From Haloarcula sp. CBA1129 (GTDB taxonomy: Archaea; Halobacteriota; Halobacteria; Halobacteriales; Haloarculaceae), in NCBI RefSeq assembly GCF_008729015.1, contig NZ_RKSM01000001.1:3038001-3102000 (forward strand): 64,000 nucleotides of DNA. Reading direction: 5' to 3'. Positions 44,347-54,034 of the stretch are shown here, in pieces. Each line of letters begins with the position of its first letter. Within the stretch, counting starts at the first letter, position 1. The notes beneath the pieces were generated by a model. The model ran no database searches and was not told the DNA's origin. It saw only the letters and a list, made by a program, of their open reading frames with translations. A program made the translations under genes and the position numbers.

Positions 44347-45555
44347 ATGGTCGAAGTTCTCTTTGCCCTCGGTGTTCTCGTGGCTATCTTCGTCGGCTTC
44401 AATATCGGGGGTTCTTCGACGGGTGTTGCGTTCGGACCTGCAGTCGGGTCAGATACGCTTTCGAAACTGTCCGCGGCGGCCTTGATGACCATCTTCGCTC
44501 TGGCCGGGGGACTCATCGTCGGCCCGGAAGTCGTCGAAAGCCTCGGGAGCGACCTCGTCGAGACTGCCTTCTCGCCGCTTATCAGTATCGTCGTCCTGTT
44601 TTTCATCGGCGTCGCGCTGTTTCTCTCGAACGTGGTCGGCGTCCCGGCGTCGACTTCGATGACGGCCGTCGGCGCAATCGCCGGCCTCGGCCTCGCTCGC
44701 GGGACGCTGAACGCCGCACTGATGCTCGAAATCGTCTCGTGGTGGCTCGTCTCCCCGATTATCGCCTTCTGGGTTAGCGGCGTTATCGGTCGGTACTTCT
44801 ACCCGCGCCTCGTCGAGTGGTTCGCTGTCTCTCAGAGCGAAGGTGCGCTACTGGATTTCGAGCGGTCCGGTGCCATTCCGCGGCCGACACTCGGCGAGAA
44901 CACGACGCCGCGTGAGTTCGTTGGGACCGTCGTCGTCATCGGTATCGGCTGTTACATGGCCTTCTCAGCTGGCGCGTCGAACGTCGCCAACGCCGTCGCC
45001 CCCCTCGTGGGGAACGGCTCGCTGGAGATGTACCCGGCAATCCTGCTCGGCGGCGGGGCCATCGGTCTCGGTGCGTTCACCATCGCCCGCCGGACAATGG
45101 ACACGGTCGGCAACGACCTGACCGATCTCCCGCTGGTCGCCGCCATCGTCGTCGCGGCAGTCGCCTCCACTATCGTCACCTTCCTCTCGGCGCTAGGTAT
45201 CCCGGCAAGTTTCGTCATCATCGCGACGATGAGCATCGTCGGGCTCGGGTGGGGCCGTGCGACGCGAACGACGAGCCTCTCCGACACTGTACAGGGAGAG
45301 GCCCCCGTCGCCTCCGTCGGTGCGCTGACTACCGACGCGGAGGCTGCAGACGCGCCGACCGTTGGCGGCAAGAAGGGGACGCCGAAGCCGGCCGAGACCG
45401 AACCTATCGGCGAGGAATCGCGGGAGGACATCCCGTCGGCGTCGGACCTGTTCGAACCCGGAACCACTGCTAGAGTGATCTTCCTCCAGAACATTGTTCC
45501 CTCGATTGCGACGCTTGCGGCGTATCTGGTGTTCAAGTTTCTCCCGATTGCCTGA
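44347..45555 (+). CDS. PiT-family inorganic phosphate transporter
   Basis: A 402-residue membrane protein with duplicated PiT halves. The N-terminal repeat has FNIGGSSTGVAFGPAVGS and the C-terminal repeat has AFSAGASNVANAVAPLVG; both are the P-type family signature positions. About ten membrane segments are predicted, with a large hydrophilic loop (about residues 305-375) before the last one. It should take up phosphate with H+ or Na+. A TATA box is placed just upstream. No PhoU gene is adjacent. Confidence 0.9.
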   Translation: MVEVLFALGVLVAIFVGFNIGGSSTGVAFGPAVGSDTLSKLSAAALMTIFALAGGLIVGPEVVESLGSDLVETAFSPLISIVVLFFIGVALFLSNVVGVPASTSMTAVGAIAGLGLARGTLNAALMLEIVSWWLVSPIIAFWVSGVIGRYFYPRLVEWFAVSQSEGALLDFERSGAIPRPTLGENTTPREFVGTVVVIGIGCYMAFSAGASNVANAVAPLVGNGSLEMYPAILLGGGAIGLGAFTIARRTMDTVGNDLTDLPLVAAIVVAAVASTIVTFLSALGIPASFVIIATMSIVGLGWGRATRTTSLSDTVQGEAPVASVGALTTDAEAADAPTVGGKKGTPKPAETEPIGEESREDIPSASDLFEPGTTARVIFLQNIVPSIATLAAYLVFKFLPIA

Positions 45556-45678
45556 GCGGTCATCGATCCCGAACAGGTGCCCCTGATTCCCGCTGATCCC
45601 CGCGTCGTCCCTCATTATTTTGCACGGCCTAAAACCGAAGGGCAAAGTCTAACAGTGCGGGGTTCAAACTCTCAGGTG

Positions 45679-46068
45679 ATGCCCACGGTAGAGTACCTTA
45701 ACTACGAAGTAGTGGACGATAACGGCTGGGACATGTACGACGACGACGTCTTCGCAGAGGCGTCAGATATGGACCTCGACGGTGAGGACTACGGGTCCCT
45801 CGAGGTGAACGAAGGCGAGTACATCCTTGAGGCCGCCGAGGCGCAGGGCTATGACTGGCCCTTCTCGTGTCGCGCCGGTGCCTGTGCGAACTGCGCCGCC
45901 ATCGTCCTCGAAGGCGACATCGACATGGACATGCAGCAGATCCTCAGCGACGAGGAAGTCGAAGACAAGAATGTCCGCCTGACCTGTATCGGCAGCCCGG
46001 ACGCCGACGAGGTCAAGATCGTCTACAACGCCAAGCACCTCGACTACCTGCAGAACCGCGTCATCTAA
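45679..46068 (+). CDS. fdx: Halo-type 2Fe-2S ferredoxin
   Basis: A 129-residue acidic ferredoxin with an insertion near the N-terminus (about residues 10-35), typical of halophilic ferredoxins, and four cluster Cys in CRAGACANC (Cys64, Cys69, Cys72) and LTC (Cys103). From memory it is almost identical to the crystallised Haloarcula marismortui ferredoxin, which is the best species clue in the window. It carries electrons for 2-oxoacid oxidoreductases, for example. The ATG at 45679 gives the known N-terminus after Met removal. Confidence 0.95.
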   Translation: MPTVEYLNYEVVDDNGWDMYDDDVFAEASDMDLDGEDYGSLEVNEGEYILEAAEAQGYDWPFSCRAGACANCAAIVLEGDIDMDMQQILSDEEVEDKNVRLTCIGSPDADEVKIVYNAKHLDYLQNRVI

Positions 46069-46170
46069 CGCGGCTCCTGCAGCGCACTACACTTTCTGCT
46101 TCCAGCAGCGACTGCGTCCGACAGCTGCCGTATCGGAACCATTAGGGGCGGCCCTGTATTGCGTATAGCC

Positions 46171-47199
46171 GTGCTCGGGTCGATACCGGACCTGCTTCGG
46201 CTGGTCGCCATCCCGGTGTTCGGGTGGGCGGCCTACCGGGATGTAAAAACCCGCCGGGTGCCGAACTGGACATGGACCCCGCTTGCTGTGCTGGCGGTCG
46301 TGCTCCTGCTGTGGGACGCCTACACCGTCTGGACCGCCCCGACAGCGGTCGGCCAGCGGCTGTTCTTCATCAGGGTCGCTATCAGCCTCGGCTTCGTCAT
46401 CCCGCTGTCGTACGGTTTCTGGCTCATCGGCGGGTTCGGCGGTGCTGACGCGAAGGCGTTCATGCTCGTCGCCGTCCTCTTTCCCGTCTATCCGGTGTAC
46501 TACCTACCGACCGTCGCCCTCCCGCTCCAGCAGAGCGCTATCGGTGTCTTCTCGCTGACGATTCTCTCGAACACCGTGCTTGCTGGCATCGTCTATCCGC
46601 TGGCCGTCGCCGCCGGCAACCTCGTACGGGGACGCTTCTCGTTGGCGATGTTCATCGGACGGCCTGTCGCCGCCGCCGCCGTCACTGAGGAATACGGCCG
46701 CCTGCTCGAATCCCCCGACGGGTTCGACCGCGGCGGCCTCGACCTCGATGCGCTCCGGATGTATCTTCGCTGGCGCGGCTGCTCGCTCGCCGATATCCGC
46801 GCCGATCCCGACCGCCATCGGCTCCCGACCTCGCTCCCGGCGGTCCCGAACGACCCCGGCGACGGCTCGCTGGCGACCGACGGCGGCGACCCGGCGGCCG
46901 ATGACGTGAACGGGACGAGCGGTCGCGGTGACGACAGCTCGCTGCAGACCGTGACTGACCGCACTGACGATATCGACGACCGCTGGGGTGCCGAGCGGTT
47001 CCTGAACGACATCGACCACTCGGCCTACGGCACGTCGCCGGACCAACTCCGTGATGGACTGGACGTACTCGCCGAACAGGACGAGGTGTGGATTTCGCCC
47101 GGGATTCCGTTCCTCGTCCCGATGTTCGCCGGGCTGGCCGTCTCACTCACCTACGGTGACGTACTGTTCTCGCTGTTGCAGGCCGTCGGGCTGGCCTGA
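46171..47199 (+). CDS. pibD: Archaeal prepilin/preflagellin peptidase with long C-terminal extension
   Basis: A 342-residue aspartic membrane protease that processes type IV pilin and archaellin precursors. Catalytic aspartates are Asp24 in [13 protein letters not shown] and Asp93 in FGGADAKAF (the GxHyD motif). About six membrane segments span residues 1-165. A 150-residue extension follows, with a hydrophilic linker and a terminal hydrophobic segment ([17 protein letters not shown]), a haloarchaeal feature. The GTG at 46171 is chosen; a TTG lies 12 bp upstream. Confidence 0.88.
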   Translation: MLGSIPDLLRLVAIPVFGWAAYRDVKTRRVPNWTWTPLAVLAVVLLLWDAYTVWTAPTAVGQRLFFIRVAISLGFVIPLSYGFWLIGGFGGADAKAFMLVAVLFPVYPVYYLPTVALPLQQSAIGVFSLTILSNTVLAGIVYPLAVAAGNLVRGRFSLAMFIGRPVAAAAVTEEYGRLLESPDGFDRGGLDLDALRMYLRWRGCSLADIRADPDRHRLPTSLPAVPNDPGDGSLATDGGDPAADDVNGTSGRGDDSSLQTVTDRTDDIDDRWGAERFLNDIDHSAYGTSPDQLRDGLDVLAEQDEVWISPGIPFLVPMFAGLAVSLTYGDVLFSLLQAVGLA

Positions 47200-47218
47200 C
47201 TTCAGACAGCAGAAGACC

Positions 47219-47226
47219 TATTTTAC
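47219..47226 (+). promoter_or_regulatory. TATA element of hisI
   Basis: tattttac lies 21-28 bp before the hisI ATG (47247). Confidence 0.5.
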
Positions 47227-47246
47227 GGACACGCCTCGGGCCGAGT

Positions 47247-47609
47247 ATGACCGACGTCGACCTCGCGTTCGACGAGCAGGAGTATATTCCGGCCGTCGCT
47301 CAGGACGCAGACTCCGGTGAGGTGCTCATGCTCGCCTACGTCACCGAGGAAGCGCTCCGGAAGACCCGCGAGACGGGGGAAGCCCACTACTACTCGCGGA
47401 GCCGGGACGAACTCTGGCACAAGGGCGGGACGAGCGGCCACACGCAGGCCGTCGAAGAGGTGCGAGTCGACTGTGACGGGGACGCGCTGCTGTACATCGT
47501 CGACCAGACCGGCGGGGCCTGCCACACCGGCTACGAGTCCTGTTTCCACCGGACTGTCGACGGCGAGACGGTCGGTGAGCAAGTGTTCGACCCCGACGAC
47601 GTGTACTGA
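47247..47609 (+). CDS. hisI: Phosphoribosyl-AMP cyclohydrolase
   Basis: A 120-residue metal-dependent enzyme of histidine synthesis, without the fused HisE domain. It has the ligand motifs [20 protein letters not shown] and [21 protein letters not shown]. Its TGA stop overlaps the ATG of the next gene by one base, which indicates coupled translation with a protein of unknown role. Confidence 0.96.
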   Translation: MTDVDLAFDEQEYIPAVAQDADSGEVLMLAYVTEEALRKTRETGEAHYYSRSRDELWHKGGTSGHTQAVEEVRVDCDGDALLYIVDQTGGACHTGYESCFHRTVDGETVGEQVFDPDDVY

Positions 47610-48754
47610 TGGCGCGATCCGATACCGAACTCAGCACGGGAACGCCTGACGCCGTGTCGCGACTCGAACAGGCCGCCGAGGCGTACGACCGAGCACAGGC
47701 GCGCGTCGAGGAAATCGGTGCCGACGCGCTGCGTGACTGTCGTGAGGTCTACAGCGAACTCGAGCAGTTGCTCGAACGCTACGACGGCCGGGCGACCGGC
47801 GGCGGCGACTTCGAGGCGTTCATGGAGTTTCAGGGGCGGGTCGGGACGCTGACCGACGACCTCCCCGACGACCTGCCCGAGCGTGATACCTTCGAGGAAA
47901 TCGACGACTTCCTCCAGCAGCGGCGGCTCACCGAGAGCGACTTCGAGCAGGCCCGCGAGATGCTTTCCCCCATCGGCGACCTCGTCGGGCGACTCGGTGA
48001 ACTCGACGACGCGCGTGAGCAGTACAAGAAGGCTCGGACCGATGCGAACCGTCGGCGCGACGAACTGGGCGACCGCATCGACGATCTTGAACGCCTCCAG
48101 CGCCTCGGCGACGCCGACCTCGATGCCCCAGTCGAGCATCTCCGTGAGCCAATCGAGCACTACAACGACGCCGTCACCGAGGCGTTCACCGAGTTTCGGC
48201 GCAACACACCGGCCGGAGACGCCCTTGCGGTCATCGAACGGGCGGACGCGTACCCGCTGGTCGAGTTCCGGTCGCCGCCCGCGGAACTGTTGACGTACGT
48301 CCGCGAGCACGACGCCGGGACGGAGCCGATTCCGAAGCTACTGGAGTACGCTGACTACTCCGCCTCGAAACTGGACCACTACGTCGACGACGCGGCGGCG
48401 TTGCGAAGCGCCGTCGCCACTCGGCAGACGTATCTCCGGCGGCTCGACGCCGAGCCGGTGCGGATCGACTGGCCGCCGCCGTCGGCCGACGCCCTGCCGT
48501 GGTATTGCCGGGAGTACCGCTCGGTCGTCGCCCGCTTCGCCGACGAGTCCGTGGTCGCGGCACTGCGGGACGTGCGTGGACTTGCGGAGCGAGACGACTA
48601 CGAGCGACTCCGGGAGAGCGCCGTTGCTCGCGCAGAACTCACAGAAAGCGAGCGCGAGCGGCTGGCGAGCGGCGCTGTCGAAGACGAACTGTCGGCCGCC
48701 CGAGAGGCACGAGCAGCTATCGATGACGCCGTAGACACTCACTCGCCGCTGTAG
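47609..48754 (+). CDS. Haloarchaeal coiled-coil protein (DUF7118-like)
   Basis: A 381-residue acidic, almost wholly helical protein with long coiled coils, for example LEQAAEAYDRAQARVEEIG and DDAREQYKKARTDANRRRDELGDRIDDLERLQ. No enzyme motif or membrane segment is seen. The start overlaps the hisI stop, and the 3' end overlaps the convergent phosphohexomutase gene by 16 bp. I recall haloarchaeal proteins of this type annotated as DUF7118. Function unknown. Confidence 0.7.
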   Translation: MARSDTELSTGTPDAVSRLEQAAEAYDRAQARVEEIGADALRDCREVYSELEQLLERYDGRATGGGDFEAFMEFQGRVGTLTDDLPDDLPERDTFEEIDDFLQQRRLTESDFEQAREMLSPIGDLVGRLGELDDAREQYKKARTDANRRRDELGDRIDDLERLQRLGDADLDAPVEHLREPIEHYNDAVTEAFTEFRRNTPAGDALAVIERADAYPLVEFRSPPAELLTYVREHDAGTEPIPKLLEYADYSASKLDHYVDDAAALRSAVATRQTYLRRLDAEPVRIDWPPPSADALPWYCREYRSVVARFADESVVAALRDVRGLAERDDYERLRESAVARAELTESERERLASGAVEDELSAAREARAAIDDAVDTHSPL

Positions 48755-50118
48755 GTGTCTCTCTGCTGGGTCGCCCGGCTGACCATCGTCTCTGCGAGTT
48801 CTTCGGCGCGGTCGAGTGCGCGCGCTTCTGCGTAGACCCGGACGACGGGCTCTGTCCCGGACGGTCGAGCAAGCACCCAGCCGTCGCCGTAGTCGAGGCG
48901 GTAGCCGTCCGTCGTATCCAGATCGGCCGTCGCCTCGTTTGCATGGGCCTCGATGCCTTCGAGCATCGCTTCGCGCTCGTCTTCGGTCTCGTATTCGAGG
49001 TTCCGACGGACGTTGTAGTAGTCGTCGTAGTCCGCAGCGACTTCGCTTGCGGGTCGCTCGGCGACGAGTTCGAGGAACTTCGCGGCAGTGAACGCGCCGT
49101 CCCGGGCGATACGGTAATCGGGGAAGAGGATGCCACCGTTGCCCTCGCCGGCGATGGCGACGTGTGTCCCCTCGTTTTGCAGTTTGCGGATGCGGCTGAC
49201 GATGTACGTCGAGCCGATGGGAGTAAGCGAAAGGGTCGCGCCGGCGTTCTCGACCACGTCGACCAGCCGCTGTGAGGCGTTGACTGCCGAGACGACGCCG
49301 TCGCCGGCCTCGATTTCTGCCGCCGTGAGCGCGGCCAGCGCGGCGTCGCCTTCGATGTGTGTCCCGGTCTCGTCGACGAACATCCCGCGGTCGGCGTCGC
49401 CGTCGTGGGCGAATCCGAGATCGGCGTCGGTCGCGCGAACGAACGCCCGCAGGTCTTCGAGGTTCTCTGCGACGGGTTCGGGGTCGCGGCCGGGGAAGTG
49501 GCCGTCGGGCTGAGTGTTGACGGTGTGGACTTCACAGCCGAGTTCGCGGAACAGGTCGGGGCTGGTAAGGGACCCAGCGCCGTGGCCGGGGTCGACGACG
49601 ATAGTGAGGTCGGCGTCGGCGATACGGTCGCGGTCGACGGCAGACAGCACCTGCTCGCGGTATCGGCGGCGAGCACTCTCGATAGCGGTGTCGGACCCGA
49701 CTGTCTCCCAGTCCGCGTAGGCCGGGGTGTCGTCTCGGAGCGACTGTTCGACGCGGTCGAGCGTCCCCCGCGTCAGTTCGACGCCGTCCGCGCCGATGAG
49801 CTTCACCCCGTTGTACGCGGCGGGGTTGTGACTCGCGGTAATCATCACGCCCGGGACCGCCTCACGCTCACAGTAGGCCTGTAGCCCCGGTGTCGGGACG
49901 ACGCCGAGGCGGTCGACGTCGAATTCAACGGTCGTCAACCCGCTTGTCGCGGCGTTGATAAACGTCCGTCCGGTCGTCCGCGTGTCACGGGCGATTGCCA
50001 CGCGGTCGTGGTCGTCACGCCAGACGTCCCCGGCGGCCTGTGCAACCCGAAGGACGTACCGCGGTGTCAGCTCATCGCCCGCGACACCTCGGACGCCACT
50101 CGACCCGAACACTTGCAT
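48739..50118 (-). CDS. glmM: Phosphohexomutase, paralogue 3 (phosphoglucosamine-mutase type)
   Basis: A 459-residue alpha-D-phosphohexomutase. Catalytic serine in TASHNPAAYNG (Ser96), metal loop DGDADRGM, sugar loop AGEGNGG and phosphate loop RPSGTEPVVRV are all intact. The GEGNGG sugar loop is typical of archaeal phosphoglucosamine/phosphomannomutases, so I use the symbol glmM with caution. It is the third family member in the window. It begins MQVFGSSGVRGVAG, as expected. Confidence 0.88.
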   Translation of the reverse strand: MQVFGSSGVRGVAGDELTPRYVLRVAQAAGDVWRDDHDRVAIARDTRTTGRTFINAATSGLTTVEFDVDRLGVVPTPGLQAYCEREAVPGVMITASHNPAAYNGVKLIGADGVELTRGTLDRVEQSLRDDTPAYADWETVGSDTAIESARRRYREQVLSAVDRDRIADADLTIVVDPGHGAGSLTSPDLFRELGCEVHTVNTQPDGHFPGRDPEPVAENLEDLRAFVRATDADLGFAHDGDADRGMFVDETGTHIEGDAALAALTAAEIEAGDGVVSAVNASQRLVDVVENAGATLSLTPIGSTYIVSRIRKLQNEGTHVAIAGEGNGGILFPDYRIARDGAFTAAKFLELVAERPASEVAADYDDYYNVRRNLEYETEDEREAMLEGIEAHANEATADLDTTDGYRLDYGDGWVLARPSGTEPVVRVYAEARALDRAEELAETMVSRATQQRDTYSGE

Positions 50119-50204
50119 TCGAGCGAGTGTCTGAGGCGGAGGGGCTTAGGAATGTCGCTGTCCGAATTCAACAGTCATTAGCCCCGTGACCGTTCAGTGA
50201 GCGT

Positions 50205-50756
50205 ATGGCAAACGACGAACTCATCGCAGCCCTGCGGGACGCTGACGCCGTCAAATTCGGGGAGTTCGAACTCTCCCACGGTGGCACATCGAACTACTAC
50301 GTCGACAAGTACGTCTTCGAGACCAACCCCGACTGTCTGAACCTGATCTCCGAATCCTTCGCCGAGCGCATCGCCGAGTGGGACACGGACGCCACACTCG
50401 CTGGCGTCGCCCTCGGCGCGGTCCCGCTGGTCGCGGTCACCAGTGTCGAGACCGGCATCCCCTACGTCATCGCCCGAAAGCAGGCCAAAGAGTACGGCAC
50501 GGGCAACCGCATCGAAGGCGATCTGACCGACGGTGAGGAGGTCATCATCCTCGAAGACATCGCGACGACCGGCCAGAGCGCGGTCGACGCCGCCGAGGCG
50601 CTCCGCGAGGCCGGTGCTGTCGTCAACCGCGTGCTCGTTGTCGTCGACCGCGAGGAAGGGGCCAGCGAAAACCTCGCCGACCACGATCTCGAACTCTCGC
50701 CGCTCGTGACCGCTTCTGATCTGCTCGCCGACGCGCCCGACGACATCGACGCATAG
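50205..50756 (+). CDS. pyrE2: Orotate phosphoribosyltransferase PyrE2
   Basis: A 183-residue type I phosphoribosyltransferase of pyrimidine synthesis. It contains [19 protein letters not shown] and the PRPP motif [18 protein letters not shown]. It resembles Haloferax volcanii PyrE2, the enzyme used for orotate in haloarchaea, which have a second PyrE-like paralogue. Cytosolic. Confidence 0.93.
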   Translation: MANDELIAALRDADAVKFGEFELSHGGTSNYYVDKYVFETNPDCLNLISESFAERIAEWDTDATLAGVALGAVPLVAVTSVETGIPYVIARKQAKEYGTGNRIEGDLTDGEEVIILEDIATTGQSAVDAAEALREAGAVVNRVLVVVDREEGASENLADHDLELSPLVTASDLLADAPDDIDA

Positions 50757-50840
50757 GGCCTGTCACGTCGCCGCGACGCTGCGCGGCCGGGACACATCAC
50801 CGATGTGTTCTTGACGCTGGCTCGCTTATCGGTGGCTGTA

Positions 50841-51089
50841 ATGGCTAATCTCGAACTCTACGAACTTGAGGGCTGTCCGTACTGTGCGAAAGTAATCAAG
50901 AAACTCGACGAACTGGGCCTCGACTACGACTCCCACATGGTCCCGCGGTCCCACGGCGAGCGGACCGAAGTGAAGGAGGTTTCGGGACAGACCGGCGTTC
51001 CCGTCCTCGTCGACACGGACAACGGCGTCGACGGGATGCCTGAATCCGACGACATCGTCGAATATCTCGAAGAAACGTACGGGCAGTAG
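50841..51089 (+). CDS. Glutaredoxin-like protein
   Basis: An 82-residue thioredoxin-fold protein with redox motif CPYC (residues 11-14) and cis-Pro segment TGVPVLVD, then GMPESDDIVEYLEETYG. It is the minimal glutaredoxin size. Haloarchaea use gamma-glutamylcysteine in place of glutathione, so it may reduce disulfides with that thiol. The ATG at 50841 is chosen over upstream in-frame codons. Confidence 0.9.
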   Translation: MANLELYELEGCPYCAKVIKKLDELGLDYDSHMVPRSHGERTEVKEVSGQTGVPVLVDTDNGVDGMPESDDIVEYLEETYGQ

Positions 51090-51146
51090 ACCCGACACTT
51101 GCGGCGGTTTTCGTTTTCACTTGACAGCGAAGACTGAGGGCCCCGC

Positions 51147-52115
51147 TCAGGCTACTTCTTCGCGGTCCTCGCCGCGTTCCATAATCAGATCCCGCAGATC
51201 GACGGCGTCCTCGATGTTCTCCATCTCCTCCTTTTCGATGAGGGCGGTCCCCTCGACGGACTCCCGTCGGAGTTCGTCGACGACGTACACCGACCGGGTT
51301 CGGGTCACCTCGCCGACCGAAGACATGATGCGGGCCCGCTTCTCGGCTGTCTCGGTGAACGCGGAGTGTCCGGCAAGGACCTGTCCATGCTGATCGTCGC
51401 TCTCGTTGACGCTCTTGAAGGGCGCGCGATCCGTCGGATGGACCTCGAAGCCGATACGGGTGAACACCGTCACAATCGGCTCGTCCTCCGGCGCGACATC
51501 GGGGTCGTCCGGTGTCGGCTCGTCGTCGCGGACCTCCTCGGCGCCGTCGAGGACGCTCACTGGCGATGTCAGCGGCGCGTCGAACAGGTCTTCGAGTTCG
51601 GCGGCCACTTCGACGGAGGCGTCCATTCCGTCCTCGTATTTCGAGACTGTCCGCCGGGAGACGCCCAGTTCCTTCGCCAGCCGACCGAGCGACCAGTCGC
51701 GGTTCTCGCGCACGTCGGCAAGAATCTCGGAGTCGATGTTGACGTAGAGCCCGCCCGGGGCGGCGTAAATGAGCGGGGGGACCTCCTCGACGAACAGGTC
51801 CATCGCGGTGTCGGGTGATAACACAGGGACGCCGTGGCGGAAGTAGACGACGCCCGGTTTCAGTTCCTCGTCCCGTGTGCGGAGTCCGATCACAATCGGC
51901 GTGGCATTCAGATACGTGCCCAGTCGCCGCATCTCGCCGCCGGTCTGTGCGTCGAAGGCGTCGATGTTGCCCAGTATCTTCAGGAGCAACACGTCCTCAC
52001 CGCGACGGGCAGCGATGTCGAAACTCTTCGGACGAATCGCACAGCGGTCGCTGACGAGGAAGCCAGCGTCTTCGAGCATCGCCATGACGTTTTCTACCAG
52101 CGCCGACCGTGACAT
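51147..52115 (-). CDS. Conserved archaeal HTH-type transcriptional regulator (XRE helix-turn-helix)
   Basis: A 322-residue protein. Residues 1-115 are a domain with a core like DUF-type restriction-fold proteins ([35 protein letters not shown]). An XRE helix-turn-helix follows ([19 protein letters not shown], about residues 130-160). The C-terminal half has an acidic linker and a conserved [11 protein letters not shown] segment. This matches a widespread archaeal family of putative HTH-type regulators of unknown target. The ATG at 52115 is used. Confidence 0.88.
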   Translation of the reverse strand: MSRSALVENVMAMLEDAGFLVSDRCAIRPKSFDIAARRGEDVLLLKILGNIDAFDAQTGGEMRRLGTYLNATPIVIGLRTRDEELKPGVVYFRHGVPVLSPDTAMDLFVEEVPPLIYAAPGGLYVNIDSEILADVRENRDWSLGRLAKELGVSRRTVSKYEDGMDASVEVAAELEDLFDAPLTSPVSVLDGAEEVRDDEPTPDDPDVAPEDEPIVTVFTRIGFEVHPTDRAPFKSVNESDDQHGQVLAGHSAFTETAEKRARIMSSVGEVTRTRSVYVVDELRRESVEGTALIEKEEMENIEDAVDLRDLIMERGEDREEVA

Positions 52116-52247
52116 AGTACTCTGTACCTCTACTGAGTCTAGCCCGCTCACCCATTATATGTATTGCGCCGTCCGTTGCTCTCTCAGGCCGAATCGAGGG
52201 CCGGGCGTGACGAAAGGCGTTTGACCGCTTCGGGGCTACAGAGTAGC

Positions 52248-53513
52248 GTGACTGTCGTCGGCCTCGATGATACGGACTCGCGCGAACGGGGAATGTGTAC
52301 GACCTACGCCGCCGCCACCCTCGCCGAGTCGATTCGGGACGCTGGGGGGACTGTCGAGCGACTGCTCCTCGTCCGGCTGAATCCCGCCGTCAAACACAAA
52401 ACCCGCGGGAACGCGGCGCTTGCGGTGCATACGGACCTCGATGCCGACACGACGCTTGCACTGGCCGAGGACGTGCTCGACATGGCCGAAACTGACGATC
52501 CCCGGACCAACCCCGGCGCTATCGTCGCCGACTGCAAGCCGGAAGCTGTCCCGCCGCAGGTCGCAACGTTCGCCCGTGAGACGATCCGGTCGATACAGGA
52601 CCCGATGGCGGCGACGACGCTAGCTGACGTGGTCGGGTTCGCCCGCTGCCAGCGGGGCAACGGTCGCGGGCTCGTCGGTGCACTCGCGGCGGTCGGGGCT
52701 TGGGCCGAACTATCGGACTGGACCTACGAACACATCGCGTACCGCGAGCGGGACCGCTGGGGGACCGAACGGACGGTCGACGCCGAGAGCGTTCGCGCCG
52801 CGGCCGAGGAGTACTACCCCGACGTGTGGGACACCGTCGACCGCACGTCGGGCTATCCGGTCTGTGTCCCGCGGACGCCGTGCCCGATTCTCTACGGGAT
52901 TCGCGGCGACGACCCCGACGCCTGCCGTGCTGTCGCCGACGCCATCGACAGCGAACCCGTCGCCCGCCGGGCGACGTTCGTGACGAATCAGGGGACGGAC
53001 GTGCACCTACGGGACGCGACCCTCGACGCGGTCACGGCCGACAGCGCCTCCCGCGTCACCGGCGACGTGGTCGCCGCGCCCGAGACACGGCCGGGGGGAC
53101 ACGTGTTCCTCACGCTCGAAGGCGACGGCGCGACCCTCGACTGTGCGGCCTTCGAGCCGACGAAGGCGTTCCGCGACCGGGTCCGTTCGCTCCGGGTCGG
53201 CGACCGAATCACTGCCTGTGGTGAGGTGAGCGACGGGACGCTCAAACTGGAGAAGTTCGCGGTCCGTGACCTCGTTCGGACCGAGTCCGTCACGCCGGAC
53301 TGCCCGGACTGCGGCCGGTCGATGAAATCCGCCGGCCGGAATCAGGGCTATCGATGCCGGGACTGCGGGACCAGCGCCGACGGCAAGACTGAGCAGTCTA
53401 TCGAGCGGGGACTGGAACGCGGCTGGTACGAGGTACCGCCGGTCGCACGCCGCCACATCGCGAAGCCGCTGGTCCGCGGCGGGTTCGACGCACCCACCCA
53501 CCCGTCTCGTTGA
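52248..53513 (+). CDS. tiaS: tRNA(Ile2) 2-agmatinylcytidine synthetase TiaS
   Basis: A 421-residue enzyme that ligates agmatine to C34 of tRNA(Ile2), letting it read AUA codons; essential in archaea. The GTG at 52248 gives VTVVGLDDTDSRERGMCT, the family N-terminus. Other pieces are the TCKD-like ATP region VRLNPAVKHKTRGNAAL, GNGRGLVGALAAVG, an OB-fold (DRITACGEVSDGTLKLEKF) and a zinc ribbon CPDCGRSMKSAGRNQGYRCRDCG-type segment (two CxxC pairs). Confidence 0.94.
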   Translation: MTVVGLDDTDSRERGMCTTYAAATLAESIRDAGGTVERLLLVRLNPAVKHKTRGNAALAVHTDLDADTTLALAEDVLDMAETDDPRTNPGAIVADCKPEAVPPQVATFARETIRSIQDPMAATTLADVVGFARCQRGNGRGLVGALAAVGAWAELSDWTYEHIAYRERDRWGTERTVDAESVRAAAEEYYPDVWDTVDRTSGYPVCVPRTPCPILYGIRGDDPDACRAVADAIDSEPVARRATFVTNQGTDVHLRDATLDAVTADSASRVTGDVVAAPETRPGGHVFLTLEGDGATLDCAAFEPTKAFRDRVRSLRVGDRITACGEVSDGTLKLEKFAVRDLVRTESVTPDCPDCGRSMKSAGRNQGYRCRDCGTSADGKTEQSIERGLERGWYEVPPVARRHIAKPLVRGGFDAPTHPSR

Positions 53514-53771
53514 GACGGACTGTCGTCGCTGTTTCCCGGTCTCTATCGACTTCGGAACGGCCTTGCCGAGACAGACGCGACACCAATTCGAATGCGACGT
53601 GATACCCTCGTGGAAACTTCCAGCCCGGCGATCAATCGCGGCTCTGTTTCTGTCTGCTATCTGGTTCGAACTGGCTACCGGTGAGTAAGCAGCACGAATA
53701 TTCCGGTAATACGTGGATACATCTCGATTTAGACTGCGGATAACAATACTGCTATCCCGTTATTTGCGGGC

Positions 53772-53978
53772 ATGAACAGTGAGGAGTCAGACATTCAGCG
53801 CCGAGATACGACGGACGACGGGGTCACGGAGAAACTACTGACTGTCGAACACGAACCGGCTGCGGGTGGCGGCCAGCGTTCAATCCTGTATCCGCCCGGC
53901 AGCACAGGCTCCGAACTGGAAGCGAACTGGCTGGCCGTTTCGTCGGATTTCGTCGTTTCGCTTGACGACGTTCAGTAG
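53772..53978 (+). CDS. DUF7511-like tiny acidic protein, copy 2
   Basis: A 68-residue acidic protein with a core RSILYPPGSTGSELEANW and the ending LAVSSDFVVSLDDVQ. The core and the ending align with the proteins at 12873 and 54035. A small hairpin, cccg-ttatttg-cggg (53755-53769), lies just before the ATG. The gene is 258 bp from tiaS and 56 bp from the next family member on the same strand. Function unknown. Confidence 0.65.
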   Translation: MNSEESDIQRRDTTDDGVTEKLLTVEHEPAAGGGQRSILYPPGSTGSELEANWLAVSSDFVVSLDDVQ

Positions 53979-53995
53979 CCCTTACGACCGATAAT

Positions 53996-54023
53996 CGACA
54001 GGTAACAATAATAACACCTGTCG
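53996..54023. promoter_or_regulatory. Perfect 8-bp inverted repeat enclosing a TATA-like core
   Basis: CGACAGGT (53996-54003) and ACCTGTCG (54016-54023) flank aacaataataac, the only AT-rich segment here. That segment is 20-31 bp before the ATG at 54035, where a TATA box should be. A dimeric repressor bound to the palindrome would cover the TATA box, so this looks like an operator. Confidence 0.5.
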
Positions 54024-54034
54024 TGAATCGAGAC

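Noticed and set aside
42993-44606. 537-codon minus-strand frame opposite the coiled-coil gene
   Set aside because: Its translation is almost pure Ser/Thr/Ala/Val, which comes from reading the antisense of the Glu/Lys/Asp repeats. It is not a protein.
46159-46170. TTG start for the prepilin peptidase
   Set aside because: A GTG 12 bp later gives the shorter N-terminus with the membrane segment near the start; TTG is rarer in haloarchaea.
54023-54034. GTG start for the third DUF7511-like protein
   Set aside because: It lies in the palindromic promoter element; the ATG at 54035 fits the TATA spacing.
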